From contig JARKIP010000033.1 in assembly GCA_029990175.1 (NCBI GenBank), positions 21,807,001 to 21,871,000 on the forward strand: a stretch of 64,000 nucleotides of DNA. Reading direction: 5' to 3'. Source of the DNA: Petunia secreta. Its lineage: Eukaryota; Streptophyta; Magnoliopsida; Solanales; Solanaceae. Position 1 is the first letter of the stretch. Each line of letters opens with the position of its first letter. Below the pieces are notes generated by a model. It had not been told where the DNA came from. It was given only the letters and a program-made list of their open reading frames with translations, and did no database searches. Below, in pieces: positions 11,527-22,106 of the stretch. The position numbers and the translations under genes are program-made.

Positions 11527-12825
11527 TGATGTTTGGCAATATATGCCTATTTTACCTTAATATTTCCGCACATTTTTATACGTTATTCGCCCACTGCACG
11601 AAATAATTGTAATTGTTGCGCTCACTTATTGTGTTTGTGATGTTATGAATGATTTGAATGAATACGAGTACAAACGGAGCGAAGATGGATAAAATCGAGT
11701 AAGAATTGATGAACTTAGCTAATTGCGGGATATGGAATTAGATGGAAAGCTATGGAGCAAGCTACGGATTTGTCATAGCTTCAGGCTTCCAAAAGACATA
11801 GCCATGCGAGGCATGGCTGCAGCTTTAGACTCTCAGACGCCATAACCATGCGAGGCATTCCCCATGGCGTTCAGTTCTGCGACCCCAACTTTTCCACTTT
11901 AGTTTAGGCTTAGGATTAACTTATGGGAAGACTTTGTAAACACTATAAATAGTCTTTTAATTTCGTTTTTAAGGGAGGTCGAATTTCTAGAGCAAATTTT
12001 GGAGTTCTTACACATTGAACTAAGGGTTTAATTCCTTTACTTCATCTATTACAATATTTAATATTTCTTCCATGAATTCTTGTGTTGTTATTATGAATAT
12101 GAGTAGCTAAACATATCGTTCTAGGGTTAGAGCAATTACATGAAGGTTGATGTTTGAAAGTTGATTTCTTCTTATGATTTACTATTACGGATTGTTTATT
12201 CTCTCTTGAGCCTAATTGTTTGGTTATCAGGGCCCGGTAATTGAACACTATCTACGGTTTACAAGTTGAACTCGACAGAGGGAACTTGTAAATGCAAATA
12301 AGAAAGAATAGGGCTTGATTGTGAACCTGGGCATCAGGGAATCGATTTGCGGGTAGGATAGACATATACCTATTCGCCTTGCTTAGCTAAATACAGAGTT
12401 CGTTAAAGCATCCATGTGATTTAATTGCATAGAAATATAGGCGTTAGAGTAGCTTGCATAGACTCGTGAAGAATCGACAGGTTTTCACGAATATAATTAA
12501 CCTATTAGTTAGCAATCTAGGAAATCAAGAAATAGAATCAACTGGAAAACTCAACTGATTGTTCGTAGCTCTGATCCAAGACCGTCTCTCTTTTATTGAT
12601 AACAACCTAGAATTTGCTCTGTTACTTGATCTCAATTACTTGCTTTTAATTATTTCATTTAGTAGGTAAAAATCTCAACCATCATTGAAAAAGATCCATG
12701 AATAGTTTTTAGGAAATTGTTTGCTAGGATTCAGTCTGAACAATAGTCCTCATGAAAACGATACTCGATTTATCACTTTATTACTTGTCGACCACGTATA
12801 CTTACGTGTGCTTTTGGGAGCAACA
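11527..12825 (+). repeat. 5' LTR of complex A
   Basis: TGATGTTTGG to GGAGCAACA, 1299 bp. It carries a TATA box at 11944-11951, an 8-bp-stem hairpin at 11800-11818, and a small stem-loop at 12793-12808 just before the primer binding site. Confidence 0.9.
11944..11951 (+). promoter_or_regulatory. TATA box in family-A LTR
   Basis: TATAAATA after AACAC, about 420 bp into the LTR. It is at the same place in the 3' LTR (23876-23883), in the inverted LTR and in the solo LTR (27393-27400), which supports a promoter role. Confidence 0.6.
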
Positions 12826-12831
12826 AGTTTT

Positions 12832-12849
12832 AGGCGCCGTTGCCGGGGA
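12832..12849 (+). promoter_or_regulatory. Primer binding site, tRNA-Asp type
   Basis: AGGCGCCGTTGCCGGGGA follows the LTR after 6 nt. The complement of the tRNA-Asp(GUC) 3' end is TGGCGCCGTTGCCGGGG, so 16 of 17 bases match, with one change at the first position. tRNA-Asp priming is known for Athila-type plant gypsy elements. Confidence 0.8.
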
Positions 12850-12938
12850 CTAAATAATTGACTGTTTTCTTTTTTTAACGATTTACTATTTTCTATTCAG
12901 GTTTTATTGTTTAGTTTATTATTGTGTTACTAGTTATC

Positions 12939-13926
12939 ATGACATCTTTGAATAAAAATTGGTTGAATGGTGGTTGCTTTACTAATTCTTGTCTACTTTG
13001 TGGAGGACATCACTTTTGGGAAAATTATCCAAGTCTTTCGACTCTGTGGGACTGGTTATGTGAATTTTCCACAACCTTTGACTGGAACTTTTGCAAATTG
13101 TGTGGTGGTCTGTAGAATAGTTGTCCCAAGTGTCATACTTCTTCCCCTATCAATGTGTGTGATGATCCTAATAATGTTTGCGAGTTTGACGGGAGCGACG
13201 AAGTGCATGTTGTCAGCCAAACTTGGCTAGTGGAGCAAGCCAAACATGGCTGGTGGAGAAAGCCAAACTCTTAGAAGCTTATGGGGATTTCAAGAGTGAC
13301 ATCAAAAATATGACGAGACAGTTTATGGAAGAAAGAGTGGATCTCAGACAAGAGATTAATCATGATCTAGAGGCAAATTTGAGTGATATAATTGAGGTGT
13401 CTTATGCCCAATTATCAATTGTCGTGGATAGTAGATTTGAGATAGAAGAACTTAGGAGCTGATTTGAGGACCAAAAAGTGGAATTTCTACCATTCGACCA
13501 AATATTAGTTGATGATGCCGAAGTTGAGGAAATTACATGAGAGTCAAGTGAAGAAAAAGTAAATATTATATTTGAAGACTTTAGTGCTTGTGCAAGCGAG
13601 GGTGTCAAAAATAATGCAATTTTGGAGTTGGAGCGCATAGGACCCCATTCTAATCACTTCTCTACACTGTGTTTGGATAGTGATATGAGAATCAAGCCAT
13701 CCGAGTCTGTTAAGAAGCGCAGGAATGAGGAACAAGGTGCCTATATTTTGAGATTTGCTATACCGAGAAGACAAAACGACATTCCTCATTTAAGAGCTAA
13801 AAGTGTAAAATGGGACATTGTTTAATTGGTTCGTTGGTATTTTAACCACCCCGAGACCATAACCGCAAGCTAGAGGCAAAGTTGGGGATTCAATTCATAA
13901 GTTCGAGGTGGAGGAAAAAGTGGTGA
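12939..13926 (+). pseudogene. Family-A ORF: Cys/His-motif, coiled-coil protein (broken copy 1)
   Basis: Not a family I can name. Start ATG 12939 (MTSLNKNW) matches the start in element C. N-terminus: a CX2CX3HX4C motif (CLLCGGHHFWENY, last Cys lost here) and CX2CX6CX2C (CKLCGGL, then a stop, then NSCPKC). Middle: 100+ residues of acidic, heptad-like sequence. C-terminus: IGPHSNHFSTLCLDSD, IPRRQNDIPHLRAK and a basic end, FISSRWRKKW, before TGA 13924-13926. Damage: TAG after CGGL, a short tandem duplication near 13215-13250 that shifts frame, a TGA at 13538-13540, and a 1-nt loss near 13800. The position, directly after the PBS, is that of gag. A nucleic-acid-binding gag-like role is inference. 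Confidence 0.65.
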
Positions 13927-13936
13927 AGTTGGTATC

Positions 13937-13983
13937 GTCGTGCCACGACGTTAACTAGGGTGCTTCTCGGGAGGCAACCCGAG
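13937..13983 (+). other. Post-stop triple-hairpin motif, copy m1
   Basis: Begins 10 nt after the inferred ORF stop. Hairpin 1: GTCGTGCCACGAC (13937-13949, 5-bp stem). Hairpin 2 is weak here (AGGGTGCTT; the inverted copy has the better-paired AAGGTGCTT). Hairpin 3: CTCGGG / AGGCAA loop / CCCGAG at 13966-13983. The same three-part order occurs at 14038, in two inverted copies, and in element C with different stem bases. A structured RNA is inferred from pairing alone. Confidence 0.55.
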
Positions 13984-14037
13984 CCTTGTATGTTAAAAAA
14001 AAAAATAATAGAAAAAGAATAAAAATACAAAAAAAGA

Positions 14038-14083
14038 GTCGTGACGCGACGTTAAATCAACCGCTGGTTGGGAGGCAACCCAA
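14038..14083 (+). other. Post-stop triple-hairpin motif, copy m2
   Basis: Hairpin 1 GTCGTGACGCGAC (14038-14050); hairpin 2 AACCGCTGGTT, a 4-bp stem; hairpin 3 TTGGG / AGGCAA / CCCAA at 14068-14083. A poly-A/T-rich spacer separates it from m1. The AGGCAA loop is unchanged while the stem differs from m1. Confidence 0.55.
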
Positions 14084-14159
14084 GTTTTATTATTTTAGTA
14101 ATTTTTATTTATGCAATATTACGTAATTCTTTTTTTTTTTTTTTTTGTCATTTTTGTCA

Positions 14160-14810
14160 TTCGGCGTGCGAATCATATTTGGAAATAGTGGTAGAACCAC
14201 TTAGGCGAGGAGTTGCGGAATGGTGGAAGCTAGGGACTGAAATGTAGTAGGAAACTTATTGAAGGAGGCTGTGTGAGGTGCTTAACTTCCACTCATTGTG
14301 CAAGGAAAAATTTAAGCTTCCTACCTGTTGAAAACATCCATGGCCTTCGCTGACTGGAAACACTTCAGAGATTTTTTTTTTATTTAGCTTCAATAAGATC
14401 TGCCCAGCTGCAGCTCAAAGTAACCAACGTTGAAGCTCCAGATTTGTTGGAGGCTTTTACGAAAGCGTCGCCTCTGATATGGCTTTCACAGCCTGCGACA
14501 CTTGATATTTTTGTCGTACTTCGAATATGCGAAGCACCAGCTGAAGCGTCGCTTCCAGCTTCGCTTTGAGTGAGGCAGTGAGATTTAAAATAGATAAAGC
14601 GATGTCGAGGCGTCACACCCAGCATGGCTTCCCAGTTCGCGATACTTAGAATTTGTTTGAAGCCAAATCTGCGCAGAGACAGCAAAAGCGTCGCTCTGTC
14701 TGTCGCGGGTGTTGAACAGAATGTCAAAAATAGTTAGAGCTATGAGCAGGCGTCGCGTGAGGTAAAGCTTCAAGGTAAATTATGTCCAATTTCTAGTTGA
14801 CCCACCTTAA
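14160..14810 (+). other. Complex A internal variable zone
   Basis: No coding sequence recognised. 14450-14765 has scattered GCGTCGC words and short inverted pieces, similar in style to the hairpin zone of the LTR. Element C has a comparable zone at 58700-58960. Confidence 0.45.
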
Positions 14811-16215
14811 ACTCTGAAAACCTGCGAGAATTATAACATTAAACAAGTTCAATTCCCTCCACTCCCCTGTGGTTTAAACATGAACAAAAGAAAAAAAAAA
14901 TAGAGGACACGAGTCTATTCAATCAGTCCAACGCCTTCACTATTACGCAACTGCTGTGGGTAAGTCTCTACTCTTTTCCTCATCTTCCTAATGATGTTTC
15001 ACCATAGCAGTCCCGTCTCCCATCCCCTTAGTTCTAGTGTTTAGTCGTGGCTATGAACTGTTTGAATTGGTGCTGGTCTTTGTTGTTGCTGCAGCAGTGA
15101 ACCCTTGTCGGGTTATGCTCTATTAAGGATCGAAAGTCCATTGAAAATTGGGAGGTTTATCCCTTCCAAATACCAATGAAATCTGAACTTGAAACTAATG
15201 CATATCAAGTGTTCGATAAAATGCCGCAGCGAGTAAAAGTTGAAATTTTATGAATTCTTGAGTAGCAAAACGATTAGTTGGCATTATATGAGCTATGTGA
15301 TGATCCATGAGAATTAAAACCTGATCGCTCTTGAATGAATATGATCAATTAAACTCCAAAAGCTATTGTCGCACACTAGTAATTCCAAGTCCAAAGTTTT
15401 GAATCCTTCATGCTGCTCCTATTGTTTTCGCTTGATTAAGCTAACTAGTTAGTTAGTAGTACTTCAATTCTTTGGTGGTATAATAAGGAGTAAGTGTGGG
15501 GTCGTACAACGCCCCATTGTTGTTGCGTGCATAGTTATATATTTTGCAGGTTTTTACTTTGTCGAGCTCAAGTGTTGGGTGCGCGCACATCCGATGCCTT
15601 ATAAAGACGACATGTCGGGGGAAGTCTGAGTACCCCTTGCTCTACGGACGATTGGTTTGTTCGTAATAGAGATGGTGCCACTGCTAGCACCAAAGGCTAG
15701 GTCGTTTAGCCTTCAGGGAAGTTTCCTTTACCTCTTGTACTTGATTTTTATCGCACTGAGGACAGTGCTTGATTTTAAGTGTGGGGTGGGGAAAATCCCA
15801 AGTTTTGAGCTTATGGATGATTGTACCTTTAGAAAGTTAATTTTCGCAATTTTTATTTTTGTCACTTGACTTTAATTTTATTTGTTTCTTGCTTTAATAT
15901 ATAAAGAAATATGAAAAAAAAATTAGAAAACTAATGAAAAATTCCAAAAAGATTTTCGTTTTAGTTTTAGTTAGTGGTACAGTCATCCGCCCCGTTGTTT
16001 TTCTTATGGCCTCGGTTCTTTTCCACGGGTAGACCTTTGAACCGGATATTTTTATTTTTAGGAGTAGTTTATTAGTATTAGTTAGTAGAATATTTTTAGG
16101 AAAATGGTAGAATCCTAGGTACCTTTGGTTTGTTTGATACCGGTGAATTTAGACTTGAGCATTTGCTATTTGTGAATCGCTTTTGGTCTTAAAATTATGA
16201 TGCATGCTTAGAAAA
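14811..16215 (+). repeat. Internal segment I1, first copy
   Basis: Repeated almost unchanged at 16694-18095. No convincing ORF. It contains AAGTGTGGGG at about 15485 and 15778, the latter extended to GTGTGGGGTGGGG; a similar site precedes the 3' LTR. Confidence 0.8.
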
Positions 16216-16693
16216 CGACTAAAATAATAAAACTTGAGTTGCCTCCCAACCAGCGGTTGATTTAATGTCGCGGCACGACTCTTTGTTTGTATTTTTATTC
16301 TTTTTCTATTTTTTTATTATTTTTTTTTAACATACAAGGCTCGGGTTGCCTCCCGAGAAGCACCTTAGTTAACGTCGTGGCACGACGATACCAACTTCAC
16401 CACTTTTTCCTCCACCTCGAACTTATGAATTGAATCCCCAACTTTGCCTCTAGCTTGCGGTTATGGTCTCGGGGTGGTAAAAATACCAACGAACCAATTA
16501 AACAATGTCGCATTTTACACTTTTAGCTCTTAAATAAGGAATGTCGTTTTGTCTTCTCGGTATAGCAAATCTCAAAATATAGGCACCTTGTTCCTCATTC
16601 CTGCGCTTCTTAACAGGCTCGAATGGCTTGATTCTCATATCACTATCCAAACACAGTGTAGAGAAGTGATTAGAATGGGGTCCTATGCGCTCC
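16216..16693 (-). pseudogene. Inverted 3' end of the family-A ORF plus hairpin motifs
   Basis: Minus-strand copy of the ORF C-terminus (ERIGPHSNHF to RRQNDIP) with both hairpin motifs downstream (minus-strand positions 16339-16386 and 16233-16279). Its junction with the following plus-strand segment falls in a shared AACTC, and the left junction in an A-run. It cannot be expressed as a gene from here. Confidence 0.8.
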
Positions 16694-19458
16694 AACTCTG
16701 AAAACCTGTGAGAATCATAACATTAAACAAGTTCAATTCCCTCCTCTCCCCTGTGATTTAAACACGAACAAAAGAAACAAAAAACAGAGGACACGAGTCT
16801 ATTCAATCAGTCCAACACCTTCACTGTTACGCAACTGCTGTGGGTAAGTCTCTACTCTTTTCCTCATCTTCCTACTGCTGTTTCACCATAGCAGTCCCGT
16901 CTCCCCTCCCCTTAGTTCTAGTGTTTAGTCGTGGCTATGAACTATTTGAATTGGTGCTGGTCTTTGTTGTTGCTGCAGCAGTGAACCCTTGTCGGGTTAT
17001 GCTCTATTAAGGATTGAAAGTCCTATGAAAAATTGGGAGGTTTATCCCTTCCAAATACCAATGAAATCTGAACTTGAAACTAATGCATATCAAATGTTCG
17101 ATAAAATGCCGCAGCGAGTAAAAGTTGAAATTTTGTGAATTCTTGAGTAGCAAAACGATTAGTTGGCATTATATGAGCTATGTGATGATCCATTAGATTT
17201 AAAACCTTATTGCTCTTGAGTGAATATGATCAATTAAACTCCAAAAGCTATTGTTTTACACTAGTAGTTCCAAATCCAAAGTTTTGAATCCTTCATGCTG
17301 CTCCTATTGTTTTCGCTTGATAAAGCTGACTAGTTAGTTAGTAGTACTTCAATTCTTTGGTGGTATATAAGGAGTAAGTGTGGGGTCATACAACGCCCCA
17401 TTGTTGTTGCGTGCATAGTTATATATTTTGAAGGTTTTTACTTTGTTGAGCTGAAGTGTGTGGTGCGCGCACATCCGATGCCTTATCAAGACGACATGTT
17501 GGGGGAAGTCTGAGTACCCCTTGCTCTACGAACAGTTGTTGGATTCGTAATAGAGATGGTGCCACTGCTAGCGCCAAAGGCTAGGTTGTTTAGCCTTCGG
17601 GGAAGTTTCCTTTACCTCTTGTACTTGATTTTTATCGCACTGAGGACAGTGCTTAGTTTTAAGTGTGGGGTAGGGGAACTTCCATTCTTTTTGAGGTTAT
17701 GGATGACTGTACCGCTAGATATTTAATTTTCACAATTTTTATTTTTGTCACTTCACTTTATTTTTATTTGTTTCTTTCTTTAATATATAAAAAAGTGAAA
17801 AAAATAAGAAAACTAATGAAAAATTCCAAAAAATTTTATTTTTATTTTTAGTTAGTGGTACAGTCATCCGCCCCGTAGTTTTTTTTATGGCCTCGGTTCT
17901 TTTCCACAGGTAGACCTTTGAACTGGGTAACTTTTTATTTTTAGGAGTAGTTTAGTAGTAGTTAGTAGAATATTTTTAGGAAAATGGTAGAATGCTAGGT
18001 ACCTTTGGTTTGATTGATACCGGTGAATTTAGACTTGAGCATTTACTCTTTGTGAATCTCTTTTTGGTTTAAAAATTGTGATGCATGCCTAGAAAAATAT
18101 GAATGACCTTCTTGAGATGCTTAGGTTCAACAACTTGACTCCTTGTGAATTATTGTGCCTTAGTGCTTAAATTTCCAAAGTTGCATCTTGTTTGCTTTAA
18201 CCGAGAGTTGGAATGAAACCGTCTTTAGTGAACTATGTGCCACGTGTGATGTGAGTATCTTTTCTTATGTTCCGTGCCGCATATTGATGTCTAGAACTTG
18301 CCCTGTGTGTGTTCAAAGAGAAATCCTAGGTTCGCTCTAGTCGGGAGATGATACAGGCGTTTCTTTGATAAGCCCTTCTAGCCTTGATTAGCCTACCCTT
18401 TAATATTATCCTTCTTGAGCCCTTTTGAGCCTATTGACCTTTTTGTTGGCACCCACATTTCAAGCCTTACCCCTGTTGTTCTTAATTACCTTCTTCTCGA
18501 ACCCGTACTCCTTAGAGCACTTTAATTGAAATATTTGATTGTTTGTGGAGTTGTGGTTGGAGAAATTGGGGGGGGGGGGGGAGCTTTTGAGTGGAACCGA
18601 TGAAAGAAAAAAATATGGTGCATTTTGGAAAAAAAAAAAAAAAGGAGAATCATTGGCAAGGTTGGGAAAAATATTGAAAAGAAAAAAAAAATGAAAAAGA
18701 AAAAAAAAAGAAAAGAAAACAAAAGGAAAAAAAAATCTCAATCCTTGCTAGTGTTGTGCAAAAGTAAAGTTGCAAATTGCTTAAATTTGAGAGGGAATTT
18801 CTTGTGTATTTTTGGGTGGTTGCTTGGTTGGTCTTGAGAAGAATTGTGGAAAATAAAAATTGAACGTGATGTATTAAAGTGCTTAGGAATGTAGTCACTA
18901 TTTATCCATATTTATCCTACCCGTCCTTTAGTCTACATTACAACCCGTAAAGTCCTAGTTACTCCCGATTGGAGCGAGCTTACATTAGTGTAGTCCTGCA
19001 CTATGGGCAAGCCTATGGTACGTTGTGTGTGGCCCGTGAATTTATTTTTGAGAGCGAGTAAATTCTTCCTATATCATGTCCCTCATTTATTCTTGAAATA
19101 TATTCTTTGTGTGATATTATGGACGCGCTCTTGATTATTTTTGGTGAGGGCACATGGTTTGCGCGAGATAGGTGAAGTTATTGACTTCTTGGTTGAGTGA
19201 ATGTGTGTGATATTGTGAAAGCTTGATTTCATTGAGTCGGTTTTGCGGTTGAGATGTCTTGAGTGGGTTGTTCTAGTGTTTTATAATGTGATGAATTTTT
19301 GGCATGTTGAGGGTCACATGGAACGTATTTATGCTCTTGTTTAATGGTCGGTATAAACCATAACCATAGGTAGACTCGTTCTATTGAGTGTTGGGATCTA
19401 GTTGGGAAATTGGTTTTTGATGATTGCTCGAGGGCGAGCAAAGGTCCAAGTGTGGGGT
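16694..19458 (+). repeat. Internal segments I1 (second copy) and I2
   Basis: 16694-18095 repeats I1. 18096-19458 is I2, which recurs at 22107-23458 and has a diverged counterpart in element C (about 60250-61560). I2 has A-rich runs (18630-18735) and ends in GGTCCAAGTGTGGGGTGG, the probable polypurine tract, followed by the start of an LTR. No coding frame is credible; Phe-rich minus frames here are the complement of A-runs. Confidence 0.75.
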
Positions 19459-19500
19459 GGTGATGTTTGGCAATATTTGTCTATTCTACCTTAATATTTC
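19459..19500 (+). repeat. Start of a family-A LTR, cut off
   Basis: TGATGTTTGGCAATATTTG and about 20 more bases of the LTR, then an abrupt switch to minus-strand element sequence at about 19501. Confidence 0.75.
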
Positions 19501-19789
19501 CAATCCATGATTCGCGCGCCGAATGTCCCGATCCCTTCAAAAATGACCCAAAAAAAAAAAAGAATTACGTAATAATGCATAAATAAAAACGACTAAAATA
19601 ATAAAACTTGGGTTGCCTCCCAACCAGCGCTTGATTTAACGTCGCGGCACGACACTTTTTTTTGTATTATTATTCTTTTTCTATTTTATTATATATATAT
19701 ATATATTTTTTTTTTCTTTCTTTTTTTTTTTTTTTTTTTTTTTTACATACAAGGCTCGAGTTGCCTCCCGAGAAGCAACTCCTCCACCT

Positions 19790-20752
19790 CGAACTTATGA
19801 ATTGAAACCCCAACTTTGCCTCTAGCTTACAGTTATGGTCTCGGGGTGGTAAAAATACCAACCAACCAATTAAACAATGTCGCATTTTACACTTTTTGGC
19901 TCTTAAATGAGGAATGTCGTTTTGTCTTCTTGGTATAGCAAATCTCAAAATATAGGCACCTTGTTCCTCATTCATGCGCTTCTTAACAGGCTCGGATGAC
20001 TTGATTCTCATATCACTATCCAAGCACAGTGTAGAGAAGTGATTAGAATGGGGTCCTATGCGCTTCAACTCCAAAATTGCATTATTTTTGACACCCTCGC
20101 TTGCACAAGCACAAAAGTCTTCAAATATAATATTTTCTTTTTCTTCACTTGACTCTAATGTAATTTCCTCAACTTCGGCATCATCAACTAATATTGGGTC
20201 GAATGGTAGAAATTCCACTTTTTGCTCCTCAAGTCGGCTCCTAAGCTCTTCTATCTCAAATCTACTATCCACGACAATTGATAATTGGGCATCAGACACC
20301 TCAATTATATCACTCAAATTTGCCTCTAGATCATGAATAGCCAAGCCAAATCGATCAATCTCTTGTCTGAGCTCCACTCTTTCTTCCATACAATGTCTCG
20401 TCATATTTGTGATGTCACTCTTGAAATCCCCATAAGCTTCTAAGAGTTTGGCTTGCTCCACCAGCCAAGTTTGGCTGACAACCTACACTTCATCGCTCCC
20501 GTCAAACTCACAACCATTATTAGGATCATCACACACATTGATAGGGGAAGAAGTATGACACTTGGGACAGCTATTCCACAGATCACCACACAATTTGCAA
20601 AAGTTCCAGTCAAAGGTTGTGGAAAATTCACATAACCAGTTCCACAGAGTCGAAAGACTTGGACAATTTTTCCAAAAGTGATGTCCTTCACAAAGTAGAC
20701 AAGAATCAGTAAAGCAACCACCATTCGACCAATTTTTATTCAAAGATGTCAT
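19790..20752 (-). pseudogene. Family-A ORF, best-preserved copy (minus strand)
   Basis: Same protein as at 12939, in better condition. MTSLNKNWSNGG start at 20752; intact CLLCEGHHFWKNC (CX2CX3HX4C) and CKLCGDLWNSCPKC (CX2CX6CX2C) motifs; a stop after FDGSDEV (20483-20485) where copy 1 has a sense codon; then an uninterrupted acidic helical region from about 20461 with DLEANLSDIIEVSDAQLSI. C-terminus IGPHSNHFSTLCLDSD, RRQNDIPHLRAK, then KLGFQFISSRWR. Removing one stop would give about 320 residues. The CX2CX3HX4C spacing is one residue shorter than the classical retroviral knuckle. Confidence 0.7.
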
Positions 20753-20844
20753 GATAAGTAGTAACACAATAATAAATTAAACAATAATTAAACCTGAATA
20801 GAAAATAATAAATCGTTAAAAAAAGAAAACAGTCAATTATTTAG

Positions 20845-20862
20845 TCCCCGACAACGGCGCCA
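20845..20862 (-). promoter_or_regulatory. Primer binding site, tRNA-Asp type (inverted copy)
   Basis: Reverse complement reads TGGCGCCGTTGTCGGGGA, one base from the tRNA-Asp complement, and sits 5 nt from the inverted LTR end at 20868. Confidence 0.8.
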
Positions 20863-20867
20863 AAATT

Positions 20868-22101
20868 TGTTGCTCCCAAACGCACACGCAGGTATACGTG
20901 GTCGACAAGTAATAATGTGATAAATCGAGTATCGCTCCCACGAGGACTATTGTTCAGACTGAATCCTAGCAAACAATTTCCTAAAAACTATTCAGGGATC
21001 TTTTTCAATGCTGGTTGAGATTTTTACCTACTAAATGAAATAATTAAAAGCAAGCAATTGAGAACAAGTAACAGAGCAAATTCTAGGTTGTTATCAATAA
21101 AAGAGAGACGGTCCAGGGTCAGAGCTACGAACAATCAGTTGATTCTACTTCTTGATTTCCTAGATTGCTAACTAATAGGTTAATTATATTCGTGAAAACC
21201 TGTCGATTCTTCACGAGTCTATGCAAGCTACTCTAACGCCTATTTTTCTATGGAATTAAATCACATGCATGCATTAACGTAGCTAAGCAAGGCGAATAGG
21301 TATATGTCTATCCTACTCGCAAATCGATTCCCTGATGCCCAGGTTCACAATCAAGCCCTATTCTTTCTTATTTGCACTTACAAGTTTCCTCTATCGAGTT
21401 CAACTTGTAAACCGTAGAAAGTGTTCAATTACCGGGCCCTGATAACCAAACAATTAGGCTCAAGAAATGATAAACAATCTGTAATTGTAAATCAATTAGA
21501 AGAAATCAACTTTCAAACATCAACCTTCATGTAATTTTTCTAAACCTAGAACGATAGGTTTAGCTACGCATATTCATAATAATAACACAGGAATTCATGG
21601 ATGAAAGATTAAATATTGTAATAGATGATGAAAAGGAATTGAACCCTTGGTTCAATAATGTGTAAGAACTCCAAAACTTGCTCTAGAAATTCGACCTCTC
21701 TTAAAAACGAAATAAAAAGACTATTTATAGTGTTTACAAAGTCTTTCCATAAGTTAATCTTAAGCCTAATCTGAATTGGAAAAGTTGGGGTCGCAGAACT
21801 GAAAGCCATGGGGAATGCCTCGCATGGCTATGGCTTTTGGAAGCCTGAAGCTATGACAAATCCGTAGCTTGCTCCATAGCTTTCCGTCTAATGTCATATC
21901 CTGCAATTAGCTAAGTTCATCAATTCTTACTCGATTTTATCCATCTTCGCTCCGTTTGCACTCGTATTTATCAAAATATAATTAACATCACAAACACAAT
22001 AAGTGAGCACAACAATCACAATTATTTCGTGCAATGGGCGAATAAAGTATTAAAATGTGCAGAAATATTAAGGTAGAATAGAAAAATATTGCCAAACATC
22101 A
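20868..22101 (-). repeat. Inverted family-A LTR
   Basis: TGTTGCTCCC to CCAAACATCA on the plus strand, about 1234 bp, slightly shorter than the outer LTRs. TATA-type sequence is at about 21720-21730. Confidence 0.85.
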
Positions 22102-22106
22102 AAAAA

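Larger units (their letters stand above)
19501..22101 (-). mobile_element. Inverted half of a family-A element (LTR, PBS, ORF, hairpin motif)
   Basis: Reverse complement of the 11527-14175 layout. LTR 20868-22101, tRNA-Asp-type PBS at 20845-20862, ORF 20752 down to about 19790, hairpin motif m2 at 19606-19653 and a piece of m1 at 19748-19775. The m1 front part and the ORF end were lost in one small deletion. Confidence 0.8.

Noticed and set aside
12832..12849. tRNA-Asp gene fragment
   Set aside because: Only the complement of the 3' end is present, immediately after an LTR: a primer binding site, not a tRNA gene.
18460..18898. Phe- and Lys-rich frames around 18.5 and 22.6 kb
   Set aside because: They are translations of A-runs and T-runs in element noncoding DNA and are not conserved between the I2 copies as protein.
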